DNA from: Dehalococcoidia bacterium | Lineage (GTDB): Bacteria; Chloroflexota; Dehalococcoidia; Bin125 | DNA: 64,000 bases | Assembly (NCBI GenBank): GCA_022825265.1 | Contig: JAJDXE010000010.1 | Location: 372,001-436,000 of the forward strand | Direction: 5' to 3' | Part shown: in pieces, positions 41,571 to 50,721 of the stretch | Layout of the letters: the number at the start of each line of letters is the position of its first letter | Position numbering within the stretch: the stretch's first letter is position 1 | The notes under the pieces: model-generated | Seen by the model: the letters and a program-made list of their open reading frames with translations, nothing else | Databases searched by the model: none | Told to the model about the DNA's origin: nothing | Translations under genes and position numbers: made by a program

Positions 41571-42494
41571 CTACTGCTCGGAAATGCTTGCGGCTGAGAC
41601 ATCCTGGATGCGGATGCCGCGGCCGAGGTTCAATCCAATTTCGACTCGGGGACGGAGGCCGAAGCGGAGATCGGCGAAGAGCAACGGCTCTCCACGTCGA
41701 TGCGCTTCGCGTTCCAGGAGATCCCAGACTGAGTACTTGTACTCGAATCCGTCGGCGCCGCCGAAGATGATGTGCCCGTGTTCGGTGAGCAGGGTGAGGC
41801 CGTCGGTGAGGGACCACTCGTAGGCGACGACGCCGGGCAAGGGCAGCGGGGCTCCGCGCTCGTGCAGCTCGTTGACCATGTCGACGGCGTTGGTGTCGAC
41901 GACGGCACCGGGCTTAATCGCCGGCAACGCGGAGACCTGGGTCAGGATGGGTCCGCCGGCCGAAGGCGCGGCACCCTCGAGGACTACTCCCTCGGAGTCG
42001 ATTGCCCACACTGTGTTGTTGGCCCGCCACCGGCCCCACGGCTCGCGTTCTACTATGACGACTTTTATGCCATTCGGCCAGTCCTTGGTGACGGTGACTT
42101 CTTTGACCATGGTCAAGGCGGCGACTCGCTCGCGCGCGGCGTCGAGATCGGCGGTCATGACGTGTTCGCCTTTGAGGCCGACGAGCTGTTTCACCGATGC
42201 GGTTGAGACCACGTTTGCGCCTTCGACATTGATCGAGTTGATGTCCATGAGCGGGGAGTTGAGGAGCGCCATCATCACGACGAGTGAGCAAGCCGAGAGG
42301 CTGACGGCGAAGAGGACGAGTCTGGGCCAGCGAACGCGAATGCGGTTGGGGGCCGGTAGTTGGCGGATTTGGGCGAGTTTGGCCAAGACCCGTTGCGTGC
42401 GGGTCGGCGGGAGCGGCTGGACGACTGGTTCGTCGGACACGGGTGGGTCGGTTGACGGCTGGTCGGTTGGAGGGGTGTCAGGAGAGTCACTCAC
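41571..42494 (-). CDS. ftsQ: cell division protein FtsQ/DivIB
   Basis: A 307-residue bitopic protein. The proline-rich cytoplasmic tail (1-57) is followed by one membrane helix at about 58-78 and a POTRA domain (INSINVEGANVVSTASVKQLVGL, then VTVTKDWPNGIKVVIVEREPWG). The beta domain ends near residue 275. FtsQ scaffolds FtsL and FtsB at the septum. Its start overlaps the ddl stop by eight bases, and its position before ftsA is the standard one. Confidence 0.9.
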   Translation of the reverse strand: MSDSPDTPPTDQPSTDPPVSDEPVVQPLPPTRTQRVLAKLAQIRQLPAPNRIRVRWPRLVLFAVSLSACSLVVMMALLNSPLMDINSINVEGANVVSTASVKQLVGLKGEHVMTADLDAARERVAALTMVKEVTVTKDWPNGIKVVIVEREPWGRWRANNTVWAIDSEGVVLEGAAPSAGGPILTQVSALPAIKPGAVVDTNAVDMVNELHERGAPLPLPGVVAYEWSLTDGLTLLTEHGHIIFGGADGFEYKYSVWDLLEREAHRRGEPLLFADLRFGLRPRVEIGLNLGRGIRIQDVSAASISEQ

Positions 42495-43611
42495 GGGCGC
42501 AGCTCGCGTCCTGGCTCACGCTTGGCGGCGCGGGATAGCGACGCTTTCGTTCGTGGCGCTCGATACCGAGTTCGACGAGCCGATCGACCAGTTGGGTCAG
42601 GGGCAATCCGTCGACCTCGAACAGTCGTGGATACATCGAGGCGGAGGTGAACCCGGGAATGGTGTTGAGCTCGCCGAGCCAGACCTGGCCGTCCGGTCCG
42701 AGGAGGAAGTCGGCGCGGACCATGCCCTCAGCGCCGATTGCGCGCCAGGCCTCCAGGGAGATCTCTCGAAGCCGTTGCGTCGTCTGCGGATCGAGGTCGG
42801 CCGGGGCGATTAGCTCGGTGGCTGGGTCTTCGTACTTGGCGGTGTAGTCGTAGAAGTCTCGCTTGGTGCGGATTTCTCCGAGCGTTGAGGCGATGGGTGG
42901 GCCGTCGTTGGAGGAGCCGAGGACGCCGCATTCGATTTCTCGAGGCGAGGGCATTGCCTCTTCGATCAGTACTTCGGAGTCGCAGGCGAAGGCGGCGGTG
43001 ATGGCCTCGCTGGATTCTTCGCGGCTGTTGACCCTGGTAATGCCGATGCTGGAACCGCCTCGGGAGGGCTTGACGAAGTGGGGATAGCCGAGATCGGCCG
43101 CTCGCCGAATGACTGCGGTGGGGTCGTTTCGCCAGTCGTCGCAGTTGATGGTGATCCAGGGTGCAACGGGGATACCGGACTGGCTGAGGATCTGCTTGCA
43201 GCGGGCCTTGTCCATGGCGATTGCAGATGCTCCGACGCCGGAGCCGACGTAGGGGATGTCGAGCGTTTCGAGGAATCCCTGAAGGATGCCGTCCTCGCCG
43301 GTTGAGCCGTGGATCAGAGGGAAGATGGCGTCGCAGGCGAGCAGCGCCGACGTGATGTCGGGGCTGATCGGACTTCGGTGGTTTGCCGGCTCAGGGACGA
43401 TTTCGGGTGCGCCGTGATTGATGGCCGTTAGCGCGGCCTGGGACTCGTCCGCGGTGAGCCAGCGGCCTGAGGGCGAGACGGCGAAGGGGACGGGCTGCCA
43501 TCGTTCCGGGTCGGCGGCGGTGATGACGGCGCGGGCGGAGCGAATGGAGATGGTGTGCTCGACTGACGCTCCGCCGAGGACGACTCCGAGAGTCTGGGGC
43601 TTACTCGCCAT
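42487..43611 (-). CDS. ddl: D-alanine-D-alanine ligase
   Basis: A 374-residue ATP-grasp ligase making the D-Ala-D-Ala terminus of peptidoglycan. LGGASVEHTISIRSA at the start, FPLIHGSTGEDGILQGFLE, HFVKPSRGGSSIGI, the YTAKYE stretch, MVRADFLL and LGELNTIPGFT are in order. It overlaps murB by 11 bases and ftsQ by eight, as in many dcw clusters. Confidence 0.95.
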   Translation of the reverse strand: MASKPQTLGVVLGGASVEHTISIRSARAVITAADPERWQPVPFAVSPSGRWLTADESQAALTAINHGAPEIVPEPANHRSPISPDITSALLACDAIFPLIHGSTGEDGILQGFLETLDIPYVGSGVGASAIAMDKARCKQILSQSGIPVAPWITINCDDWRNDPTAVIRRAADLGYPHFVKPSRGGSSIGITRVNSREESSEAITAAFACDSEVLIEEAMPSPREIECGVLGSSNDGPPIASTLGEIRTKRDFYDYTAKYEDPATELIAPADLDPQTTQRLREISLEAWRAIGAEGMVRADFLLGPDGQVWLGELNTIPGFTSASMYPRLFEVDGLPLTQLVDRLVELGIERHERKRRYPAPPSVSQDASCARE

Positions 43612-44536
43612 CGGCTGGCTCCTCGCCGATGACTGCGATCTCGGGCTGGAGACGGATTCCGAATCGCCCTTCGACTCGGTTCTGGACGTGTGCGATTAGG
43701 TCGAGGAAGTCGGTTGCTCGGGCGTTGCCGACGTCGACGTTGAGGATGTAGTTGGCGTGCAGCTCGGAGACCTGAGCGGCTCCGATCCGGTGGCCCTTGA
43801 GGCCGGCCTCGTCGATCAGTTGTCCGGCCGTGCGGGTGTCGGAGGCAGGATTCTTGAAGGTGGAGCCGAGTGATGGTCCGGTCGGAGCGTTGGTCTTGCG
43901 TAGCGCTTCGACTCGGTCGATTTCGGCGAGGCTGGCGTAGACGTCGCCGCGTTGGAGTTGGAAGGTGAGCGAGGTGGCGATGTGTCCTTGCAGCTCGCCG
44001 CTGCGGAGCTTGGAGTCTCGGTAGGCGAGGCCAAGTTCGTCAGCGGTGAAGATTTCCGATTCTCCGTTGGGGGCGATGGTGGAGATTGCGACGAGAACGT
44101 CAGAGAGGTCGGATCCGTAGGCGCCGGCGTTGGTCGGCAGACCGCCGCCGATGGCTCCGGGGATTCCGGCTGCCCACTCGAGGCCGGTGAGACCAGCGCG
44201 GGCGGTTGATCGGGCGAGGGCGGCGAACCGTGCGCCTGAGTCGACTTCGAACGTGGTCTCGCCGATCTGGCGGCAGTCCCTGGACTCGTTCTTGAGGACG
44301 ACTCCGCGCAGTCCGCCGTCGCGAATCAGGACGTTGGAGCCTGCGCCGAGGATGGTGAGCGTGGTCTCGGCGCAGTGCGCTGCCCGGATCGTGTCGATGA
44401 GGGCATCGCGGTCGCGGATGACGATGAACCAGTCGGCCGGTCCGCCGACCTGGACGAAGGTGTGTCGACTGAGCGGCTCAGCGTGGAGCGCGCCCAGTTC
44501 CTGCATCAGCGCCTGGAGGATCTGCGAGCGGGTCAT
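43601..44536 (-). CDS. murB: UDP-N-acetylenolpyruvoylglucosamine reductase
   Basis: A 311-residue FAD enzyme reducing UDP-GlcNAc-enolpyruvate to UDP-MurNAc. LGAGSNVLIRDGGLRGVVL and GLEWAAGIPGAIGGGLPTNAGAYG are the FAD and substrate sites; YRDSKLR and GSTFKNP with the catalytic Ser follow. The lack of the extra type I insertion suggests type II. The start overlaps the murC stop by four bases. Confidence 0.95.
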   Translation of the reverse strand: MTRSQILQALMQELGALHAEPLSRHTFVQVGGPADWFIVIRDRDALIDTIRAAHCAETTLTILGAGSNVLIRDGGLRGVVLKNESRDCRQIGETTFEVDSGARFAALARSTARAGLTGLEWAAGIPGAIGGGLPTNAGAYGSDLSDVLVAISTIAPNGESEIFTADELGLAYRDSKLRSGELQGHIATSLTFQLQRGDVYASLAEIDRVEALRKTNAPTGPSLGSTFKNPASDTRTAGQLIDEAGLKGHRIGAAQVSELHANYILNVDVGNARATDFLDLIAHVQNRVEGRFGIRLQPEIAVIGEEPADGE

Positions 44537-45906
44537 GATGCGTCGCCCAACCTTGAGCCGCCCAACCTAGAGAGGATGACGGGGCCGGCCGCGTCGATGT
44601 CGCCTGCGCCCATCGTGATGATCAGGTCGCCGGGTCGGGCGTTGGCTGCTGCCAGTTCGCCGCTTCGCTCGACTGATCCGGCGTAGGTCGCCGTTGGGGC
44701 AGTGATTTCATCGGCCAGTTGCTCGGAGGTCATCTCCTGGCCGGTCATGGCTCGGGCGGCGTAGGTGTCGACGGTGTAGAGGACATCGGCGTCGGCGAAA
44801 CAGGTCCGGAATCCGTCGATCAGATAGGAGGTGCGGGTGTAGGTGTGGGGCTGGAAGAGGACGACGATGCGGCGATCGGGCCAGCGCTGTTTTGCGGCGG
44901 CGATGGCGGCTGAGACCTCGGTGGGGTGATGGGCGTAATCGTCGAGGACGATGATGTCGTTGGTTTCGCCGTGGAGCTGGAAGCGCCGGTTGACGCCGTT
45001 GAATGAGGAGAGTGCGTCGGCCGCGGCTGGGCCGTCGAAGCCAGCAGCCTCGAGCGCGGCGATTGCGATTGCGGCGTTCTGGCTTTGATACTCGCCGGGC
45101 TGTCTGAGAGTTCCGCAGATTGCTCTGTGGGGCGTTTTGAGGCGGTAGGCGTCATCGCCGGAGGTGACCTGGTAGTCGGCGGTGGTGCGGGAGGAACAGG
45201 TTACGATCGTGATGTCTGGTCGGGAGAGTTCCAGCCTGGCTTTGATGTCTGAGGCGAGTTGGGAATCGATGCCGACGATCAGCGTTCCATTGGGCTTCAA
45301 GGTTCCGACGTAGCGGAGGAAGGCTTCTTCCAGGGCTTGCTGGGAGCCGTAGTAGTCGAGGTGGTCGGGTTCGCAGTTGGTGAGCACAGCGACCTGGGGC
45401 GTGTAGTGGTGGAAGGCGCGGCCGTATTCGTCGGCCTCGAGGACGAGCCAGGGGTCGGTCCCTCGCTTGGCGTGGACGCAGAAGTCCGGGGCTTCGCCGC
45501 CGATCACGTAGCCGGCGTCTCGGCCGGAGGCTCGCATGGCGTGGGCGATCATTGCCGTGGTGGTGGTCTTGCCGTGCGATCCGCCGACGGTGATGACCTC
45601 ACGGGGCTCGGCGATCTCGGCGAGGAGCTCGGCGCGGGTTTGCAAGGGAATACCCAATTCGATGGCTCGGGCGACCTCCGGATGGGTCTCGGGGACGGCG
45701 GTGGTGCGTACTACCTGCGTCGCCGTGGTGACGTGATGTTCGTTATGACCAATGACGATTCGCGCGCCGCGATCGCGTAAGGGTTGCAGGATGGGGGAGT
45801 CTGAGCGGTCGCAACCAGATACGACCAGGCCGTCGTCGAGCAGGATGTGCGCGAGGGCGGACATATGGATGCCGCCAATTCCGACGAAGTGGACGTTGAT
45901 GGTCAT
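44533..45906 (-). CDS. murC: UDP-N-acetylmuramate-L-alanine ligase
   Basis: A 457-residue Mur ligase adding L-Ala to UDP-MurNAc. HFVGIGGIHMSALAHIL is the Rossmann start typical of MurC, GGSHGKTTTTAMIAH the P-loop, LEADEYGRAFHHYTPQVAVLTNCEPDHLDYYGS the central motif, and DDYAHHPTEV the C-terminal domain. ATG 45906 was chosen since the upstream in-frame stretch lies within murG. It is eight bases after murG. Confidence 0.96.
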   Translation of the reverse strand: MTINVHFVGIGGIHMSALAHILLDDGLVVSGCDRSDSPILQPLRDRGARIVIGHNEHHVTTATQVVRTTAVPETHPEVARAIELGIPLQTRAELLAEIAEPREVITVGGSHGKTTTTAMIAHAMRASGRDAGYVIGGEAPDFCVHAKRGTDPWLVLEADEYGRAFHHYTPQVAVLTNCEPDHLDYYGSQQALEEAFLRYVGTLKPNGTLIVGIDSQLASDIKARLELSRPDITIVTCSSRTTADYQVTSGDDAYRLKTPHRAICGTLRQPGEYQSQNAAIAIAALEAAGFDGPAAADALSSFNGVNRRFQLHGETNDIIVLDDYAHHPTEVSAAIAAAKQRWPDRRIVVLFQPHTYTRTSYLIDGFRTCFADADVLYTVDTYAARAMTGQEMTSEQLADEITAPTATYAGSVERSGELAAANARPGDLIITMGAGDIDAAGPVILSRLGGSRLGDAS

Positions 45907-45913
45907 CGTTACG

Positions 45914-47023
45914 TCACTTTGCCACAGCAACGATGACTTCGGCAATGCGTCTTGCGGCGTCGATCCGGCGGAGGTCGAGCATGGCTTCGCGCATGGATCG
46001 GAGGCGTTCCTGGTCGGCGAGCAGGCCTGTCGTCAAATCGAGCAATTGGTCGGTGATGTGGTCGTTGTCGAGGACGACGGCGCCTCCGGCGTCGGCGAGC
46101 AGGTTGGCGTTGTAGCGCTGGTGGCCTCCGGCTTCACCGATGGGCGCGAGGACGGCAGGCAGTCCGGCCGCGGGGTACTCGCCCATGACGGAGGCTCCGG
46201 CGCGGGAAACTGCGAGGTCGCAGGCGGCCATTGCGAGGGGCATCTCCTCGGACATGTAGGTGTAGAGGCGGTAGCGGGACTGCAGTTTGGGCGGCAGGTT
46301 GGTTCGCAGTTTCGAGAGGCGGTCGAAATCGTTGCGGCCGGAGATGTGGATGAGCTGGGTCTGGGAGAGCCATTGCTCGAGGTTGTCGGCGATGCAGTCG
46401 TTGATCCGCTGGGCTCCCCGGACTGCTCCGGTGACGAGCAGCGCTGGTCCTCCGTTGAGCTGGAAGTGGGCTCTCGCCATCGGTTTGTCGAGGTCTTCGA
46501 ATCCGGCCCGGAGTGGGTAGCCAGTGACGGCGGCCTTGCCTTCCGGGTACCGCTCGGTTGACCGCTGATGGGTTACGCAGATCTTGTCGGCGAGGGGCGC
46601 CAGGGCTTTGAGCGTCCAGCCGGGCTCGATGTCGGGTTGGAGCAGGACGATCGGTCGACGGGCCAACCAAGCGGCGACTCCGACCGGGGCCGAGACGTAG
46701 CCGCCGGTGAGGAAGACGACGTGCGGTCGGTAGCGGAGCATCAGCGCAAGCGCGTCGAGGACGCCGGTCGCCGTTGCTCCGACGGAGAGCAGCTTGGAGA
46801 ACAGGTTCCGTCCTCGGAGGGCGCGGGCGGCGATCGTGGAATAGGGCAGATCGGCTTCGACGGCGAGTTCGGACTCGACGCCGTCAGCGGTGCCTGCGAA
46901 TCGGAACTCGACGGCATCGCCCTGTTCGCGCATGACCTGGCGCAGTGCATCGGCGACGGCGAAGGCGGGGAAGACGTGACCGCCGGAGCCTCCGCCCGAG
47001 AGCAGCACTCTCAGCGTTGTCAT
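45914..47023 (-). CDS. murG: undecaprenyldiphospho-muramoylpentapeptide beta-N-acetylglucosaminyltransferase
   Basis: A 369-residue GT-B glycosyltransferase that makes lipid II from lipid I at the inner face of the membrane. The two G-loops appear (SGGGSGGHVFPAFAVADAL at the N-terminus and TGGYVSAPVG), and the UDP-GlcNAc site is in SRAGASVMGEYPAAGLPAVLAP and GGHQRYNA. It overlaps the ftsW stop by one base. Confidence 0.95.
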   Translation of the reverse strand: MTTLRVLLSGGGSGGHVFPAFAVADALRQVMREQGDAVEFRFAGTADGVESELAVEADLPYSTIAARALRGRNLFSKLLSVGATATGVLDALALMLRYRPHVVFLTGGYVSAPVGVAAWLARRPIVLLQPDIEPGWTLKALAPLADKICVTHQRSTERYPEGKAAVTGYPLRAGFEDLDKPMARAHFQLNGGPALLVTGAVRGAQRINDCIADNLEQWLSQTQLIHISGRNDFDRLSKLRTNLPPKLQSRYRLYTYMSEEMPLAMAACDLAVSRAGASVMGEYPAAGLPAVLAPIGEAGGHQRYNANLLADAGGAVVLDNDHITDQLLDLTTGLLADQERLRSMREAMLDLRRIDAARRIAEVIVAVAK

Positions 47024-48393
47024 CAGGTGCCGTCTCCTCGCCCGCTGTGGAAGGGGGAAATGGGCGGCGGCTTGTTGTCGCGTTTGGGCGCGCTGTCGCG
47101 CGTCGGTGAGGCGTCGTTGAGTGGTGGATCAGCGGTCTCGGGCAGCTTGCCGCGACCGTGTCGGGAGATCGAGACAAGGATCCCGGCGGCGGCCATCGAG
47201 GCGATCAGGGCGGAGGAACCGAAGCTGAGGAATGGCAGAGGAATGCCGGTGAGGACGATCGTGCGCATTACACCGGCGACGTTGAAGAAGGCCTGGAGTG
47301 CGAACCAGGCGACGATCCCGAAGGCGAGCAGGGTGCCGAAGCGGTCCTCGGCGCGCATGCCGGCGCGGATGCCTCGGTAGATCAGGAGAGCGAAGATGCT
47401 GAGCACGATCAATGCGCCGAGCATTCCGGTTTCCTCGCCGATGATCGCGAAGACGCCGTCGGTGTGGGCTGAGGGGACATAGAAGAACTTCTGCCTTGAG
47501 GCTCCGAGTCCGACGCCTGTGAGGCCGCCGGAGCCGAGCGTCGAGACGAGGTTGATGATCTGGAATCCGGCCTCCTGGGCGACTTCCTCGGCGTTGAAGA
47601 AGGTTCGGATTCGCTCCATGCCGTATCCAGCGCCGGCGACGATGGCGAACAGCACTGCGGATCCGCCGACGAGGAGGATGAACATGTGACGGATGGCAGC
47701 GCCGGCGAGGAAGAACATGACCACGCCGGTGCAGGCGATGGCAGCGAAAGTCCCGAGATCGGGCTCGAGCATGAGCAGTCCGCCGATCACGCCGATGATC
47801 ATGCAGAAGGGGGCGAGGCCGAGTGGGATGCGCTTGATCTCGTCGCCTTTGTTCGCGAGCCAGGCGGCGACGTAGATGCAGATGGCGAGCTTGGCGAACT
47901 CGGAGGGTTGCAATGCGGGCAGGGAGCCGATCTGAATCCAACGCGTGGCGCCGTTTTCTTCGTGTCCGATGCCGGGAATCAGAACCGCGGCGAGCAGCAG
48001 CAGCGAGATCCAGATGATGGGGGAGGAGAGGCGCTGCCAGATTCGGTAATCGATGCGGGCGAGGAGGACGAAGGCGGCCAGACCGATGCCGGCCCCGATC
48101 AACTGGCGGATGGCGAAGTAACGGGTGTTGCCGTGCAGTTCTTGCGAGATTGCGAAGGATGATGAGAAGACGAAGATCAGGCCGATAAAGACCAAGGCCA
48201 GCACCGATCCGACCAGGACCCAATCCGGCGGCGACGCGGAGCGCCGTAGACGGCGAATAACCCGGTGGCCGACGGTCAGGCTTTCGTCGCCGTACAGCGT
48301 CCTGGTTGCGCGAGGATTGGGCACGCGGACCTGTCCGAGGACGCTGTGCGACTCCGAGTTGGCGTCGGGGACTGCTGCCCGTCTAGTGGTCAT
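47023..48393 (-). CDS. ftsW: peptidoglycan glycosyltransferase FtsW (SEDS)
   Basis: A 456-residue polytopic SEDS protein with about ten membrane helices. ATRWIQIGSLPALQPSEFAKL, LEPDLGT, the large loop with SAHTDGVFAIIGEETG and the final LTGIPLPFLSFGSSALI are SEDS signatures; the LEPDLGT Asp is thought to be catalytic. It polymerises lipid II with the PBP encoded by ftsI. The cytoplasmic tail is Pro/Asp-rich. Its start (48393) overlaps the murD stop by 11 bases. A RodA role cannot be fully excluded, but the dcw location supports FtsW. Confidence 0.93.
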   Translation of the reverse strand: MTTRRAAVPDANSESHSVLGQVRVPNPRATRTLYGDESLTVGHRVIRRLRRSASPPDWVLVGSVLALVFIGLIFVFSSSFAISQELHGNTRYFAIRQLIGAGIGLAAFVLLARIDYRIWQRLSSPIIWISLLLLAAVLIPGIGHEENGATRWIQIGSLPALQPSEFAKLAICIYVAAWLANKGDEIKRIPLGLAPFCMIIGVIGGLLMLEPDLGTFAAIACTGVVMFFLAGAAIRHMFILLVGGSAVLFAIVAGAGYGMERIRTFFNAEEVAQEAGFQIINLVSTLGSGGLTGVGLGASRQKFFYVPSAHTDGVFAIIGEETGMLGALIVLSIFALLIYRGIRAGMRAEDRFGTLLAFGIVAWFALQAFFNVAGVMRTIVLTGIPLPFLSFGSSALIASMAAAGILVSISRHGRGKLPETADPPLNDASPTRDSAPKRDNKPPPISPFHSGRGDGT

Positions 48394-49735
48394 CCGCGGA
48401 CCTCCCGAGTTTCGCCCACTCTGCCACGAGCTCGCGGAAGTGTTGACCGCGCGCTTCGAAGTTTGGGTATGCGTCGAACGATGTGCCGCCCGGCGACATG
48501 AGGACCGTCTCGCAGGAGCGGGCGCTGCCAGCGGCTTGAGCGAAGGCCGACTCAAAGGCACCGGCGTTTTCGGCGTCGGCGCCCTGATCTGTTAGCCAGG
48601 AGGTCCATTGCTGGGCGGCGTCACCGAACAGGACGACTCGTCGGACGTGGCGTTTGAGTTCGTCGAGCAGCGGATCGAGCGGTAGGTTCTTGTCTCGTCC
48701 TCCCATCAGCAGGATGACGGGACCGTCGGTCGCGCGAAGTCCGGCCAAGGTTCGTTCGGGGGTTGTGGCGATGGAGTCGTTGATGAAGCGGACGCCGCCT
48801 ACCTCGGCGACCAGTTCGAGTCGGTGGGGAACACCGGCGAAGGTTCGCAGGACTTCGGCTGCGATCTCATCCGGCACGCGATCGGCGACGAGCGCGAGGG
48901 CGGCCAACGCGTTGAGCAGGTTGTGCTCGCCGGGGAGCTTGATTTCATCGACCGCCATCACGGGGCGGTAGCCGTTGAGGATGTGTTCGCCGTCGCTGCG
49001 GATTGCGCAGAACCAGGGCATGGACGGTGTTCCGATTCCGAACCAGCGCTGGCTCGCGTCGGTTCGAGAGGCTGCGGCGGCTGCGAGCGGATCGTTGAAG
49101 GGAAGTACCACGGTGTCGCGCTTTGACTGGTGCTCGACGATTCGGTACTTGAGCTCCTGGTATTGGTCCCAGGTGAACTGATCGAGGTGATTGGGAGTGA
49201 TGTTCGTGATCGCGGCAGTGTGAGGGCTGCGAGTGGTGCGCAGGAGCTGCGTGTGGGATAGCTCGGCGACGACCGTGTCGGTCGGTGAGATGCCGGGGAG
49301 TTGTTGCAGCAGTCCCTGGCCGACGTTGCCTCCGAGGAGACAACTGATTCCTGCCGCCTGGAGCATTTGATGGACGAGCGTGGTGGTGGTGGTCTTACCG
49401 GCGCTGCCGGTGATTCCGATTACGGGAGCCGGGCAGCGTTCGAGGAAGATCTGGGATGGACCGTAGATGGGAGTGCCGCGACGTTCGGCCTCGGCCAGCA
49501 GCGGGGCCTGGTAGTGGACTCCCTGGCTGGGGATCAGGCCGTCGATCTCGTCGAGGGTGGTGAGATCGTCGTCGGAACGCTCTGCTCGCTCTGGGTTTCG
49601 GTCGACCCTGAAGGACTGGGCGCCTTCGTACTCCAGGAATTTGAGGACATCTTGTCCCTCGATGCCGAGTCCGACGACGGCGATTCGTTGGTCTCGGAAG
49701 GATGCGGGCGCTTCGGTTGGGGTTGGCAGGGTCAT
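48383..49735 (-). CDS. murD: UDP-N-acetylmuramoylalanine-D-glutamate ligase
   Basis: A 450-residue Mur ligase adding D-Glu. AVVGLGIEGQDVLKFL opens the UDP-binding domain, GITGSAGKTTTTTL is the P-loop (with Ala-Gly in place of the common Asn-Gly), NITPNHLDQF the central motif, and NDSIATTPERTLAGL the C-terminal substrate motif, the best evidence for MurD. It overlaps mraY by four bases. Confidence 0.95.
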   Translation of the reverse strand: MTLPTPTEAPASFRDQRIAVVGLGIEGQDVLKFLEYEGAQSFRVDRNPERAERSDDDLTTLDEIDGLIPSQGVHYQAPLLAEAERRGTPIYGPSQIFLERCPAPVIGITGSAGKTTTTTLVHQMLQAAGISCLLGGNVGQGLLQQLPGISPTDTVVAELSHTQLLRTTRSPHTAAITNITPNHLDQFTWDQYQELKYRIVEHQSKRDTVVLPFNDPLAAAAASRTDASQRWFGIGTPSMPWFCAIRSDGEHILNGYRPVMAVDEIKLPGEHNLLNALAALALVADRVPDEIAAEVLRTFAGVPHRLELVAEVGGVRFINDSIATTPERTLAGLRATDGPVILLMGGRDKNLPLDPLLDELKRHVRRVVLFGDAAQQWTSWLTDQGADAENAGAFESAFAQAAGSARSCETVLMSPGGTSFDAYPNFEARGQHFRELVAEWAKLGRSADDH

Positions 49736-50721
49736 TTGGGCACCTGCAATGCGAGGGCGACTCCGAGGATGCCGCCAGCGATTCCGATCAACCAGAAGCG
49801 GGTGACGATCTGGGGCTCGGACCAGCCGCTCATCTCGAAGTGATTGTGTAGTGGGGCCATGTGGAAGACGCGGCGGCCTTCGCCGGTTCGACGACGGGTC
49901 CACTTGAACCAGCCGACCTGGACGATGTCGGAGGCTGCCTCGAGGACGAAGACGATTCCGATGACGGGCAAGAGGAGCCAATGTCCGGTCATCAGGGCGA
50001 TGATGGCGAGGGTTCCGCCGAGGGCCATGGCACCGGTGTCGCCCATGAAGATCTTGGCGGGATGCGCATTGAACCAGAGGAAGCCGAGGAGCGCTCCGAC
50101 GGTGGTGAAGGCGAAGCGGACGAGAAAATCTTGCTCTTGGCCGACGGCGATGACTCCAAATGAGGCGATGGCGATGGCACCGGTTCCGCCGCAGAGGGTG
50201 TCGAGGCCGTCGGAGATGGCGACTGAGATGATCGTGGCGAAGACTGTGACAGCGGCAATGACGATGTAGGCGGGCCCAAGGGAGAATTGTCCGGCCCAGG
50301 GGACGTTGAGGGACTCGACGTCGAGGGCGAGATAGAGGACCAGTCCGACGGCGATGGAGAAGAGGGCGAGCAGGCCGAACTTGAGCTTCCAGGTCAGGCC
50401 GGACTGGACTCGGCCGATCAGGGTACCGAGGTCGTCGACGTAGCCGAGGATTCCTAGCGCGACGATGCCGACTAAGGGGAGCAAGATTGACCAGCGGTCT
50501 CCCTCAACGAGATTGGCAACGATTGTCAGGACGACGATGGGGATGAGGAAGATGAGCCCCCCCATCGTTGGCGTGCCAGCTTTGACTATGTGGCTGGACG
50601 GGCCTTCGTCGGAGATTGACTTGCCTTCGCTGCGTCGCTGCAGCCAACGGATGATGACCGGGCCGACGATGAGGGCGAAGATGAAGGCGATGCCCGCGGT
50701 GCCAAGTGAGAACGTGGTCAT
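49732..50721 (-). CDS. mraY: phospho-N-acetylmuramoyl-pentapeptide-transferase
   Basis: A 329-residue polytopic enzyme forming lipid I on undecaprenyl phosphate. KAGTPTMGG, GYVDDLGT (acidic catalytic motif), SDGLDTLCGG, FMGDTGAMALGG and the HHH-type motif APLHNHFE are all present. I took ATG 50721, overlapping murF by four bases; the frame continues upstream without similarity. Confidence 0.96.
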   Translation of the reverse strand: MTTFSLGTAGIAFIFALIVGPVIIRWLQRRSEGKSISDEGPSSHIVKAGTPTMGGLIFLIPIVVLTIVANLVEGDRWSILLPLVGIVALGILGYVDDLGTLIGRVQSGLTWKLKFGLLALFSIAVGLVLYLALDVESLNVPWAGQFSLGPAYIVIAAVTVFATIISVAISDGLDTLCGGTGAIAIASFGVIAVGQEQDFLVRFAFTTVGALLGFLWFNAHPAKIFMGDTGAMALGGTLAIIALMTGHWLLLPVIGIVFVLEAASDIVQVGWFKWTRRRTGEGRRVFHMAPLHNHFEMSGWSEPQIVTRFWLIGIAGGILGVALALQVPK